Part shown: piece by piece, positions 51,950 through 60,019 of the stretch
Position numbering within the stretch: position 1 is the first letter of the stretch
Layout of the letters: every line of letters begins with the position of its first letter
Source of the DNA: Simplicispira suum
GTDB taxonomy: Bacteria > Pseudomonadota > Gammaproteobacteria > Burkholderiales > Burkholderiaceae_C
Reading direction: 5' to 3'
Assembly (NCBI RefSeq): GCF_003008595.1
Contig: NZ_CP027669.1
Span: 310,001-374,000, forward strand
DNA length: 64,000 nucleotides
Notes under the pieces: generated by a model
The model's input: only the letters and a program-made list of their open reading frames with translations
What the model was told of the DNA's origin: nothing
Databases searched by the model: none
Position numbers and translations under genes: made by a program

Positions 51950-53161
51950 ATGGACTACGACATTTTCATCAGCGGCGCCGGCCCGGCAGGGCTCTGCCTG
52001 GCGCGCGCGCTCTCTGGCTGCGGGCTGACCATCGGCATCGCGGACCCGCAGCCACTCTCCGCCCTGGAAAACCCGGCCTACGACGGCCGCGAAATTGCAC
52101 TGACACAGCGCTCCGCCCACCAGATGCGTGCGCTGGGTCTGTGGGCACGCATCGAAGGCTACGAGCCCACGGCGTTCTCGCCCCTGCGCGACGCCCAGGT
52201 ACTCGACGGCATGTCGCGCTACGCCATGCGCATCGAGCACACGCTCTCGCGCCACTCCGAACTGGGCTGGCTGGTGTCCAACCACCTGATTCGCCGCGCC
52301 GCCTTTGCCGAATTGCGTGGCGCACAAGACAAGAATGGCGACATCACCCTGCTGGCCGGCGAGAGCGTGGCACATGCCCACACCGACGCTGAGGGCGCGC
52401 ATGTGCGGCTGGCCAGCGGCAAGGCGCTGTCCGCCCGCTTGCTGGTTGCAGCCGACAGCCGCTTTTCCGGCACCCGGCGCGCCATGGGCATTGGCGCCGA
52501 CATGCACGACTTTGGCCGCTCCATGCTGCTGTGCACCATGACGCACCGGGAGCCGCACCACCAGGTGGCCTGGGAATGGTTTGGCTACGGCCAGACGCTG
52601 GCGCTGCTGCCCATGAACGACGCGCCCGATTCCGGCGCCCACCGCTCCTGCGTGGTGCTGACGCTGCCGCACCACCAGCTCGAAGCGCTGGAGGCCATGG
52701 AGGCGCCCGAATTCGGCCGCGCGCTCACCGCGCGCTTTTCCGAGCGCCTGGGCGCGATGGAGCTGGCCAGCACGCGCCACCTGTATCCGCTGGTGGGCGT
52801 GCGCCCACACCGTCTGGTGGCTGAGCGTTTTGCCTGCGTGGGCGACGCCGCCGTGGGCATGCACCCGGTCACTGCCCATGGCTTCAACTTCGGTCTGCTG
52901 GGCATTACCGCCCTGGCCGACGCCATCCGCACAGCGCAATCCTCCGGCGGCGACATTGCCGCGCCGCGCCTGCTGGCCCAGTACGAGCGCGGCCACCGCC
53001 GCGCCACGCTGCCGCTGTACCTGGCCACCAACTTCGTCGCCCAGCTCTACACCGCAGACGCCGGCCCGGCGCGCCTGCTGCGCGGTGCGGCCCTGCGCCT
53101 GGCGCAGAACTTTCCGCCGTTCAAGCGGGCGGTGGCGGCTTCGTTGTCGGGTGGCCACTAA
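51950..53161 (+). CDS. ubiM: FAD-dependent ubiquinone hydroxylase UbiM
   Basis: This 403-aa flavoprotein monooxygenase is of the UbiH/F/M group, which adds hydroxyl groups to the ubiquinone ring. It has the N-terminal Rossmann GAGPAGLCLARAL (GxGxxG), the second FAD motif FACVGDAAVGMHPVTAHGFN and the FGLLG segment that separates UbiM from UbiH. Family knowledge gives UbiM a role in one to several hydroxylations of ubiquinone. The ATG at 51950 with AGGG upstream is used rather than a TTG at 51941. A small repeat follows directly. Confidence 0.88.
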   Translation: MDYDIFISGAGPAGLCLARALSGCGLTIGIADPQPLSALENPAYDGREIALTQRSAHQMRALGLWARIEGYEPTAFSPLRDAQVLDGMSRYAMRIEHTLSRHSELGWLVSNHLIRRAAFAELRGAQDKNGDITLLAGESVAHAHTDAEGAHVRLASGKALSARLLVAADSRFSGTRRAMGIGADMHDFGRSMLLCTMTHREPHHQVAWEWFGYGQTLALLPMNDAPDSGAHRSCVVLTLPHHQLEALEAMEAPEFGRALTARFSERLGAMELASTRHLYPLVGVRPHRLVAERFACVGDAAVGMHPVTAHGFNFGLLGITALADAIRTAQSSGGDIAAPRLLAQYERGHRRATLPLYLATNFVAQLYTADAGPARLLRGAALRLAQNFPPFKRAVAASLSGGH

Positions 53162-53164
53162 GCG

Positions 53165-53220
53165 TTTTCTATTTTTTTGATAGCTGCTCGCGCTTGTCCA
53201 GTAAGCGATAGCGCGTTATT
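53165..53220. repeat. AGCGCTT-type dispersed palindrome next to TIR element copy 2
   Basis: TTTGATAGCTGCTCGCGCTT followed by GTCCAGTAAGCGATAGCGCG. Located three bases after the ubiM stop and continuous with the left end of the long element, as at 43557. Confidence 0.8.
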
Positions 53221-53222
53221 TC

Positions 53223-53954
53223 ATGGGACTTTATAGCTGCCTCCGACAAAGATTGGAGAGCGCCATTTCGCAAAGGGCGGAAGCCGGGTCTCGCCCCGGC
53301 AGGCGAGCATCTTTTCTTTGCGTCGCCAAAGAAAAGATGCCAAAAGAAAGGCGACCCTGCTGTCCGTGACCCCGTGCTGCGCACGGAGCAACCTGCGATG
53401 CTCGCGCCGGGCGGGGTCTCGCTCAACTCGCACCTGCGGTGCTCAAACAGACGCGAGCCCTGATCCGCCCGCCCCTGCGCTTCTCGGCACGGCCACAAGG
53501 GCTCAGACATCCGTACGGGCCATTGCTTCGCTCGGCCCAAGAAAAAACCCGATGCGTCGCTATTGGGCGAACCGTTTCCCCCAGGCCGAGCGCAGCAAAG
53601 GCCCGTGCACTTCCCCGCCCTTGTGGATGCGCCTGCGGCGGGGTGCTTGCGGAGTGGCATGCGCGCAGGTGCGCGCATGCTTTGTTGACTGATTCGCCGT
53701 GGTTGTTCGAGCGCAGCTGCACAGCAGCGAAGTGAGTTCCACGGCGCACCCCGCAAGTGCCCCGACGCAGGTTGCCCCGCAGCGCAGCGAAGGGGTCGCA
53801 GACAGCAGGGCGAGCCTTTATTGGTGACTTTTTTTGGCAAAAAAAGTTACTGCGCCGCCGGGCGCACATCCCGGCTCCCGCCCTCTGCACGAGGCGTGAG
53901 CCGATCAAAACCGCGCTCTCGTTCTTGTCTCTGAGGCAGCTACATCGTCAGGTG
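53223..53954. repeat. Element with terminal inverted repeats (family A), copy 2, uninterrupted
   Basis: Left end TATAGCTGCCTCCGACAAAG; right end GAGGCAGCTACATCGTCAGG, its imperfect inverse. The body is clearly homologous to copy 1 (AAGCCGGGTCTCGCCCCGGC, the TCTTTTCTTTG hairpin, GGCACGGCCACAAGGGCT, GCATGCGCGCAGGTGCGCGC, and the terminal CGCCGCCGGGCGCACATCCC). By eye it is about 90% identical in the left third. No IS is inserted. The right end overlaps the stop of the epimerase gene. Open frames inside are not conserved as proteins. Confidence 0.85.
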
Positions 53955-54889
53955 ACTTCATTCCCCACCTGCAGCCCTTTGCGCACCGTGGGGTAGCGCA
54001 GCCGCAAGCCCAGCTCGCAGAGCATGCGTGTTGCATCGAGTCGGCGCGACTCGCTCATGAAGCTCAGCTGCATTGCGCCCAGTTGCTCGGCGGCGTCGCT
54101 GCGCGCAATACGGGGCGGGTGCGGAAGGCCATAGAGATCAGCGGCCAGATCGAAATACTCGCCCATGCGCAACGCGCTGGCGTCGCTCACGTTGTATGTG
54201 CGCTGCGGCGCGCCGTGCCACAGGGCCGCCAGGCAGGCCCGCGCCAGGTCGTCGGCGTGGATGTGGTTGGTGAAGACATCGTCCTCGGGCCGCAGTACCG
54301 GCGTGCCTCGGCGCAGGCGCGCCTGGGGCGTGCCGTTCTCGCGGTCTGGCGCGTAGATGCCGGGCACGCGCAGCACGCTGGCGCGCACGCCGGCGCGCCC
54401 CAGTTGGCGCACGCTGCGCTCGGCGTGCACCCGGCGCACGGCGCGGGCGGTGGCGGGCGCCGGGGCGCGTGTTTCGCTCACCCAGGCACCGCCGCAGTCG
54501 CCATAGACGCCGCTGGTCGAGACATACACCAGGGCACGCGGCGGCGTGCGCAGGCGCAGGGCGCGCATCAGCGCGCGCGTGCGGGTGTCTTGCGTGCCCG
54601 CCTGGGGTGGCGGCGCCAGATGCAGCACCTGCGTTGCCAGCCCGGCCAGGCGGCGCAGCGTGGCCGCATCGTCCAGATTGCCGCGCAGCGGCTGCGCGCC
54701 GAGCTGGCGCAATTCGGCCATGCGCTCCGGGCTGGAGGTGAGCGCCAGAACACGCATTCGCGGCATGGCAGAGCCCGGCGACAAGGCCCGCAGCACGCGC
54801 ACGCCCACGTCGCCGCAGCCCACGATGAGCAGGCGCGGGCGGCGAAAGCGCGAAGGCAGTGCGCCAGAAGGGCTTTGGTTTGAAGGCAA
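53948..54889 (-). CDS. NAD-dependent epimerase/dehydratase-family protein
   Basis: This ~313-aa extended SDR of the YeeZ-like group has the Rossmann motif LLIVGCGDVGVRVLRAL (GxGxxG), VYVSTSGVYGDCGG (catalytic Ser/Tyr region), RVPGIYAPDREN and NHIHADDLARACLAAL. The start is uncertain: no ATG is in place, and the TTG at 54889 (LPSNQSPSGALP) is the only initiator before the Rossmann motif. Its stop codon lies within the right end of the family A element, so the last residues (GNEVT) may be element-derived. It is divergent from the reductase gene, 42 bp apart. Confidence 0.82.
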   Translation of the reverse strand: MPSNQSPSGALPSRFRRPRLLIVGCGDVGVRVLRALSPGSAMPRMRVLALTSSPERMAELRQLGAQPLRGNLDDAATLRRLAGLATQVLHLAPPPQAGTQDTRTRALMRALRLRTPPRALVYVSTSGVYGDCGGAWVSETRAPAPATARAVRRVHAERSVRQLGRAGVRASVLRVPGIYAPDRENGTPQARLRRGTPVLRPEDDVFTNHIHADDLARACLAALWHGAPQRTYNVSDASALRMGEYFDLAADLYGLPHPPRIARSDAAEQLGAMQLSFMSESRRLDATRMLCELGLRLRYPTVRKGLQVGNEVT

Positions 54890-54931
54890 AATTGATTCGC
54901 GTCTTGAAGAAACAACGAGGATACCCAAAGC

Positions 54932-55993
54932 ATGAGCAGCGCCCCGCCCGCAGATTCCGCCCACCAGATCAGCGTATTGCCCAGCGGCCGCAGCTTTGTC
55001 GCCGAGCCCGGCGAACCGATGCTGACAGCGGCCATCCGCCAGGGCATTGGCCTGCCCTACGGCTGCAAGGACGGGGCTTGCGGCTCCTGCAAGTGCAAGA
55101 AGATTTCTGGCACGGTGGTGCACGGCAAGCACCAGGACAAGGCGCTGAGCGCCGAGGAAGAGGCTGCCGGTTTTGTGCTTACCTGCTGCGGCGTGGCGCA
55201 GACCGACGTAGTGCTGGAATCGCGCCAGGTCACCGACGAAGGCGCGTTTCCCATCCGCAAGTTCCCGGTGCGCGTGGCCGCGCGCGAGCCGCTCTCGCAC
55301 GACGTCATGCGCCTGCGCCTGCAGCTGCCGGCCACGGAAGCGTTTCGCTACCACGCCGGCCAGTACGTCGAATTCTTGCTGCAAGGCGGCGTGCGGCGCT
55401 CGTACTCGATGGCCAATGCGCCGCACACGCAGGCCGACGTGGGCGGCATTGAGCTGCACCTGCGCCACATGCCGGGCGGCACATTCACCGACCATGTTTT
55501 TGGCGGCATGAAAGAGCGCGACATCCTGCGCATCGAAGGGCCGTACGGCAGCTTCTTCCTGCGCGAAGACTCCAGCAAACCCGTGGTGCTGCTGGCCTCA
55601 GGCACCGGCTTTGCCCCCGTGAAAGCCCTGATCGAACAACTCCACCACAGCGCCAGCACCCGCCCGGTGGTGCTTTACTGGGGCGGGCGGCGCCCGCGCG
55701 ACCTGTACATGGACGCCTGGGTGCGCGCTCAGCAAGCGCTGTTGCCGCAACTGCAGTACGTGCCCGTGGTGTCCGACGCGCTGCCGGAAGACGCCTGGAG
55801 CGGTCGCACTGGCTTTGTGCACCAGGCCGTGCTCGACGACTTCGCTGATCTCTCGGGCCACCAGGTCTATGCCTGCGGCGCGCCCATCGTCGTCGACAGC
55901 GCGCGCGAGGCGTATTGCGGCGCGCGCGGCCTGCCAGCCGAAGAGTTCTTTGCCGACGCCTTTACTTCGGAGGCCGACAAGCACGGTGCCTGA
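54932..55993 (+). CDS. Plant-type [2Fe-2S] ferredoxin-NAD(P)H reductase
   Basis: This 353-aa soluble reductase has an N-terminal [2Fe-2S] domain (YGCKDGACGSCKC plus a distal C in LTCCG), then an FAD-binding barrel (RRSYSMANAP) and an NAD domain (VVLLASGTGFAPVKALIEQL, VYACGAPIVVDSAREAY). The order is that of the CDP-6-deoxy-glucoseen reductase and phenol-hydroxylase reductase families. It passes electrons from NAD(P)H to a partner oxygenase, which is not adjacent. ATG 54932 is the start. Confidence 0.92.
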   Translation: MSSAPPADSAHQISVLPSGRSFVAEPGEPMLTAAIRQGIGLPYGCKDGACGSCKCKKISGTVVHGKHQDKALSAEEEAAGFVLTCCGVAQTDVVLESRQVTDEGAFPIRKFPVRVAAREPLSHDVMRLRLQLPATEAFRYHAGQYVEFLLQGGVRRSYSMANAPHTQADVGGIELHLRHMPGGTFTDHVFGGMKERDILRIEGPYGSFFLREDSSKPVVLLASGTGFAPVKALIEQLHHSASTRPVVLYWGGRRPRDLYMDAWVRAQQALLPQLQYVPVVSDALPEDAWSGRTGFVHQAVLDDFADLSGHQVYACGAPIVVDSAREAYCGARGLPAEEFFADAFTSEADKHGA

Positions 55994-56015
55994 GGCTTCC
56001 AGCGAGGGTTCGCGC

Positions 56016-56369
56016 TTAGTGCGCCATCGCCCGGCACGCATCGGCACAGCGCTTGCAGGCGGCCGCACAAGCTTGGCAGTGGTCCATTTTGTGGCTGCCA
56101 CATTCCTGTGCGCAGGCATCGCAAGCCTTGGCGCACAACGCACAGAGCGCAGACGCATGCTCGCTGTCGCGCGCCATCAAGGTGGCCGCCAACTGACAAA
56201 GATTTGCGCAATCGCGGTCCAGCGTGATGCAGCGCGCCATGGCAGTGACATCGCTCTCACGCAGGCAGGCGCTGGCGCAGCCCTCGCAGGCGAGCACGCA
56301 AGCCTGGCAGGCAGCAATGCATTCGGCGTAGCGTTCGGGGGTGTTGGGCAGGTTGTTGGCAGTGTTCAA
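56016..56369 (-). CDS. Cys-rich four-helix copper-binding protein (Csp/DUF326-type)
   Basis: This ~117-aa helical protein has about 20 cysteines in CxxxC/CxxC spacing along four helices (CIAACQACVLACEGCASACL, ARCITLDRDCANLCQLA, CALCAKACDACAQECG, HCQACAAACKRCADAC), the pattern of cytosolic copper-storage proteins Csp/DUF326. No signal peptide is read if the TTG at 56369, preceded by GGAG, is the start; the longer frame would add a poor N-terminus. Copper storage is inferred from family knowledge. Confidence 0.85.
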   Translation of the reverse strand: MNTANNLPNTPERYAECIAACQACVLACEGCASACLRESDVTAMARCITLDRDCANLCQLAATLMARDSEHASALCALCAKACDACAQECGSHKMDHCQACAAACKRCADACRAMAH

Positions 56370-56481
56370 AGCGGTACTCCCAAGAGTGAAACAATGCTTG
56401 CTTGTAGTGAATCGCTGGCCCTGCGTCTGTAGGAGAGCAGAGGAGACAGCGCAGACACACAGTTTTTTGCACAATCAGGCC

Positions 56482-57456
56482 ATGAAACTTCGTACCTTCC
56501 TCCTTGCCAGCGCCGCAGCCGCCGCGCTATTTGCCACCGGCGCCCAGGCGCAAGACGCATCCAAGCCGATCCGTCTCATCGTTCCCTACGGCCCGGGCGG
56601 CCCGGTAGACATCACCGCGCGGGCGCTGGCCGAGGCAGCCAAAGACGCGCTGGGCACCATCGTGGTCGAGAACAAGCCCGGCGCCGGCGGCAACATCGGC
56701 GCCGACATGGTCGCCAAGGCCGCGCCCGACGGCAACACCATCGGCATTGCCGCCACCGCTACCCACGCCGTGAACCCCTGGCTGTTCAAACGCATGCCGT
56801 ACGACGCCGCCAAGGACTTCGCCGGCATCACGCAAATGGTGCGCGTGCCCAACGTGCTGGTGGTGAACGCCGAGATGGCGAAAAAGCACAACATCAAGAC
56901 GCTGGCCGACCTGATCGCCTACGCGCGCGCCAACCCCGGCAAGCTCAACTACGGCAGCGGCGGCAACGGCAGCGCCGGGCACCTGGCGGGCGAAATGTTC
57001 AAGCAGATGGCCGGCATCTTTGCCGTGCACATCCCCTACAACGGCGGCAGCCCGGCGCAACTGGCCCTGCTCTCGGGCCAAGTGGACTTCAATATCGACA
57101 ACCTGGCCACCGCAGCGCCCAACATCAAGAGCGGCAAGCTGCTGGCGCTCGGCGTGACAACCGCCCAGGCCAGCCCCGCGCTGCCCGGCGTACCGCCCGT
57201 GGCCGACACACTCAAAGGTTTTGCCATCGACACCTGGTGGGGCCTGGTCGCGCCGGCCGGCACGCCCAAGGCGGTTGTCGACAAGCTGAACAAGGCCTTC
57301 GTCGCGGCGCTGAACGCCCCCGAAACCAAGACCCGCTTTGGCCACCTGCTGGCAGAACCTGTGCCCACCACGCCGGAGCAGTTCGACAGCTTCATGGCGG
57401 CGGAGCGCGCCAAGTACAAGACGCTGGTGAAGGCCTCGGGCGCGACGGTGGATTGA
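56482..57456 (+). CDS. Bug-family tripartite tricarboxylate transporter substrate-binding protein
   Basis: This 324-aa periplasmic solute receptor has the signal peptide LRTFLLASAAAAALFATGAQ. PIRLIVPYGPGGPVDITARA and VVENKPGAGGNIGADMVAKA are the standard Bug motifs, with GSGGNGSAGHLAGEMFK and AVHIPYNGGSPAQLALLSG following. The TctA/TctB membrane genes are absent here, as usual for Bug orphans. The ligand is unknown. ATG 56482 is clear. The last ~70 codons and the downstream hairpin are duplicated at 59014-59292. Confidence 0.93.
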   Translation: MKLRTFLLASAAAAALFATGAQAQDASKPIRLIVPYGPGGPVDITARALAEAAKDALGTIVVENKPGAGGNIGADMVAKAAPDGNTIGIAATATHAVNPWLFKRMPYDAAKDFAGITQMVRVPNVLVVNAEMAKKHNIKTLADLIAYARANPGKLNYGSGGNGSAGHLAGEMFKQMAGIFAVHIPYNGGSPAQLALLSGQVDFNIDNLATAAPNIKSGKLLALGVTTAQASPALPGVPPVADTLKGFAIDTWWGLVAPAGTPKAVVDKLNKAFVAALNAPETKTRFGHLLAEPVPTTPEQFDSFMAAERAKYKTLVKASGATVD

Positions 57457-57487
57457 GCGAGCAGCGTCAGATTTTTCAGCAAAAAAG

Positions 57488-57528
57488 GCTGCCAGCGCTT
57501 ATTAACTAAGCGCTGGCAGCTATTTTTT
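57488..57528 (+). terminator. Perfect AGCGCTT-type palindrome, terminator of the Bug gene
   Basis: GCTGCCAGCGCTTA and its exact complement TAAGCGCTGGCAGC enclose a 5-bp loop (TTAAC), followed by TATTTTTTTAG. This 14-bp stem with a T-run is a classic intrinsic terminator 31 bp after the stop, built from the dispersed repeat. Confidence 0.88.
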
Positions 57529-57572
57529 TAGTAGCAACGTGCGGCATCGCCCTTCGCCGCTGCCGCCAAAGC

Positions 57573-58559
57573 TCAGCCGACGCTGCCCGTCACAGGCAGC
57601 ACGATGCCGGTGATGTAGCTCGCGCACACCGGCGCGGCGAGAAAGACATAGGCTGGCGCGATTTCCTCGGGCTGCGCCGGACGACCCAGGTCGGTGTCCT
57701 GGCCAAACTCGGCAATTTCGTCGGCGGGTTTGTCGGCCGGGTTCAGCGGTGTCCAGACCGGGCCGGGCGCAATGGCGTTGACGCGTATGCCCTTGTTCGC
57801 CAGGTTCTTCGCCAGCGACAGGGTGAAGGCGTGAATGGCCCCCTTGGTGGCGGCGTAATCGATCAGGTGGCTGCTGCCGCTGATACCCGTCACCGACCCG
57901 GTATTGATGATGCAGGCGCCGCGCTTGAAATGCGGCAGCGCCGCCTGCGCCATGTGAAAGTAGCCGTAGATGTTGGTCCTGAAGGTTTCATCGAACCGCT
58001 CTTCGGTGATGTCTTCCAGCGCATCGGCGTGCAACTGAAAGCCGGCGTTGTTGACCAGCACGTCCAGACGGCCAAAGTGCTTGACAGCCTTTTGCGTCGC
58101 GTCCTGGCAAAAGGCCCGGTCCTTCACATCGCCCGAAATCAACAGGCAGCGCCTGCCCTCGGCCTCGACATGGCGTTTGGTTTCCTTGGCGTCTTCGTGC
58201 TCGTTCAAGTACAGCAACGCAACGTCGGCACCTTCGCGCGCAAAGAGCACCGCCACCGCACGGCCGATGCCCGAGTCGCCGCCGGTGATGAGCGCGCAGA
58301 GGCCCTCGAGCTTGCCGCTGCCGCGGTAGTGCTTCGCCTCAAAGCGCGGGGGCAGTTCCAACTCGGATTCCCGACCCGGCTTGCGCAGGTGCTGCGCCGG
58401 CAGCGGCGGCGCCGGCTCGTCGTGGCCCGGCCCGGGCGCCGGCCTGGCGGCGGGCTTCTTTGCGTCAGCCTGCGCATCGCGGCTGTCCTGCCCATCTTGG
58501 AGGCGCTGCGCCTTCTTGGCGGTGGCCTGCGCGGCCTTCGCCGGATCGGTCTTGGTCAT
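57573..58559 (-). CDS. YghA-type SDR oxidoreductase (general stress)
   Basis: This 328-aa classical SDR has a long basic/Pro-rich N-terminus (~1-85, low complexity). The core has the cofactor motif ITGGDSGIGRAVAVLFAREG (TGxxxGIG), NNAG, and the catalytic Ser (GSVTGISG) and YxxxK (YAATKGA), all present. The group with this N-terminus (YghA, YhdF, GS39) is induced by stress. It is translated after the Lys-rich gene by an 18-bp gap. The start ATG is at 58559. Confidence 0.93.
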   Translation of the reverse strand: MTKTDPAKAAQATAKKAQRLQDGQDSRDAQADAKKPAARPAPGPGHDEPAPPLPAQHLRKPGRESELELPPRFEAKHYRGSGKLEGLCALITGGDSGIGRAVAVLFAREGADVALLYLNEHEDAKETKRHVEAEGRRCLLISGDVKDRAFCQDATQKAVKHFGRLDVLVNNAGFQLHADALEDITEERFDETFRTNIYGYFHMAQAALPHFKRGACIINTGSVTGISGSSHLIDYAATKGAIHAFTLSLAKNLANKGIRVNAIAPGPVWTPLNPADKPADEIAEFGQDTDLGRPAQPEEIAPAYVFLAAPVCASYITGIVLPVTGSVG

Positions 58560-58577
58560 GGTGCTGCGTCTGCCGGT

Positions 58578-58892
58578 TCAGTGCTTGGCTTTTTCCGCAT
58601 TGCGCTTGCGTGTCGCCGCAGCTTTCTTTGCCGACGCCGAGCGCTCTTCGGCCGACCGTGCGGCCGAGGCCTCTCCACCCTTTTTTCCGCCGCGCTTGGA
58701 CGCGCTCTTGTTCTCCGGCGTGCCGCGCCCGGAGCCCGACTTGTTGCCGCCGCCGGATTCCTTGTTCACGGTCGCCCAGGCGCGCTTTTCGGCTTCCTCC
58801 TTGCTCACGCCGCGCTCTTCGTACGAATCTTCGATGTGCTCGGCTTTTCGTTTCTGCTTGTCGGTATAGGCAGACTTGTCACCTTGGGGCAT
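58578..58892 (-). CDS. Small Lys-rich stress-type protein
   Basis: This 104-aa very basic protein is typical of a family often labelled 'plasmid stabilisation'. The conserved N-terminus is MPQGDKSAYTDKQKRKAEHI, then EDSYEERGVSKEEAEKRAWA with TVNKESGGG. A low-complexity Ser/Gly/Lys tail (KSGSGRGTPENKSASK) follows. No real plasmid role is shown. It precedes the YghA-type SDR by 18 bp, and such pairs are found in stress loci. The start ATG at 58892 is well placed. Confidence 0.8.
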   Translation of the reverse strand: MPQGDKSAYTDKQKRKAEHIEDSYEERGVSKEEAEKRAWATVNKESGGGNKSGSGRGTPENKSASKRGGKKGGEASAARSAEERSASAKKAAATRKRNAEKAKH

Positions 58893-59013
58893 GGCGCACT
58901 CCTGTAAATCACGAGGGTGCCAGCGTAAAAGACGCGCTGGGGACCGGCGCGTAGGGCTGCTGCGAGGGAGTGCGTGAGAAGGCGCCTACGAAGGGCAGGA
59001 GCCGCGTGCGGCA

Positions 59014-59217
59014 ATCGCCACGGCCGGGGCGCTCAAGGCAGTGATCGACAAGCTGATCAAGGCCTTCGTCGCGGCGCTGAACGCCTCGGAGACCAAGACG
59101 CGCTTTGGCCACCTGCTGGCAGAACCGGTGCCCACACCGCCAAAGCCGTTCGACAGCTTCATGGCGGTGGAACGAGCCAAGACGCTGGTGAAGACTACGG
59201 GTGCGACGGTGGATTGA
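59014..59217 (+). pseudogene. Duplicated C-terminal fragment of the Bug gene
   Basis: The frame reads IATAGALKAVIDKLIKAFVA then ALNASETKTRFGHLLAEPVP and ends TLVKTTGATVD. The complete gene ends APAGTPKAVVDKLNKAFVAA ... TLVKASGATVD, so about 65 codons align, with a two-codon deletion (KYKT to KT). It has no start codon or signal. The flanking hairpin (59240) is also a copy, so this is a partial tandem duplication of the Bug 3' end. Confidence 0.9.
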
Positions 59218-59239
59218 CCAAACACCGTCAAGTTTTTAG

Positions 59240-59292
59240 GCAAAAATAGCTGCTAGCGCTTACTGCCTAAGCGTTAGCAACTATATTTTTGG
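59240..59292. terminator. AGCGCTT-type palindrome, bidirectional terminator
   Basis: AATAGCTGCTAGCGCTTACT followed by GCCTAAGCGTTAGCAACTAT and ATTTTTG: a near-perfect stem with A/T runs on both sides. It lies after the Bug fragment and just before the stop of the convergent isomerase gene (59298), and can serve both. Confidence 0.85.
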
Positions 59293-59297
59293 GAGCA

Positions 59298-59894
59298 TCA
59301 AGCGCGCGCCAGCGCCTGTGCCACCTGATCGAGCCGGTCCTGCCCCCAAAACAGCTCGTCGCCCACGAAGAAGCTGGGCGCACCGAACACGCCGCGCGCC
59401 ACCGCCCGCTGCGTGTTGTCCTTCAGCCGGTCTTTCACCGCCTGCTCGCCGACCTGCGCCATGAACTGCGCCGCATCAAAACCTGCCTCCGTGAGCACTG
59501 CGGCCACCTCGGCCGGGTCGCCGATATTGCGCGGCGCGCCAAACATGGCGTGGTACATCGCCTGCATGTAGCGCTGGAAGGGCTCGTCGCCCTGCATCTG
59601 CGTGGCGACGGCGCCGCGCATCAGCGCCAGCGTGTTGATGGGGAACGCCGGGTTGCTTTCAAACTGCAGGCCCCATGCCCGCGCCCAGCGCTGCAGATCG
59701 ACGTCCAGGTAGCGCGCCTTGGCCGGCACCTCGGCCGGGCTGGCATTGCCCGTGGCCTGAAAAATGCCGCCCAGCAGCACGGGCGTATAGACGATGGCGG
59801 CGCCCTGCGCGGCTGCCACCTTGGGCAACTGGTGCCAGGCCAGGTAGCTGTAGGGGCTGCCCAGGTCAAACAGGAATTCAACGGTTTTGCTCAT
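59298..59894 (-). CDS. DsbA-family 2-hydroxychromene-2-carboxylate isomerase-like protein
   Basis: This 198-aa thioredoxin-fold protein opens with VEFLFDLGSPYSYLAWHQLP, the signature of the HCCA isomerase/Kappa-GST group. The catalytic serine replaces cysteine (GSPYSY). FPINTLALMRG and GVFGAPSFFVGDELFWGQDR complete the family. HCCA isomerases act in naphthalene breakdown with glutathione, but no such pathway is nearby and the substrate may differ. ATG 59894 is the start. The family B repeat lies just upstream. Confidence 0.9.
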   Translation of the reverse strand: MSKTVEFLFDLGSPYSYLAWHQLPKVAAAQGAAIVYTPVLLGGIFQATGNASPAEVPAKARYLDVDLQRWARAWGLQFESNPAFPINTLALMRGAVATQMQGDEPFQRYMQAMYHAMFGAPRNIGDPAEVAAVLTEAGFDAAQFMAQVGEQAVKDRLKDNTQRAVARGVFGAPSFFVGDELFWGQDRLDQVAQALARA

Positions 59895-59914
59895 GGTGTG
59901 CTCCAGCAGGGTTG

Positions 59915-60019
59915 ATTCGGTTTCTCAATCAATCGGGTACGCAAAGGCGAAGCGCAGACAGTACCGGCGTCTTGGCGAAGCGAAGCCGACAACGTAATCG
60001 CTTGATTTAGAAATGGAAT
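59915..60019. repeat. Dispersed inverted-repeat element, family B, copy 2
   Basis: It begins ATTCGGTTTCTCAATCA (59915) and ends TTGATTTAGAAATGGAAT (60002-60019). The core has AAAGGCGAAGC, GCAGACAGTA and GGCGAAGCGAAGCCGACAA, the same words in the same order as copy 1 (2644-2745). The right end again coincides with a stop codon, here TAA of the SDR gene (60021-60019). Confidence 0.82.

Noticed and set aside
55994..56481. Longer start at 56474 for the copper-binding protein
   Set aside because: It would add a poor, non-signal N-terminus, whereas the TTG at 56369 has GGAG at the right distance.
7831..59292. The AGCGCTT palindromes as a CRISPR array
   Set aside because: They are scattered singly over 50 kb, without regular spacing, spacers or cas genes.
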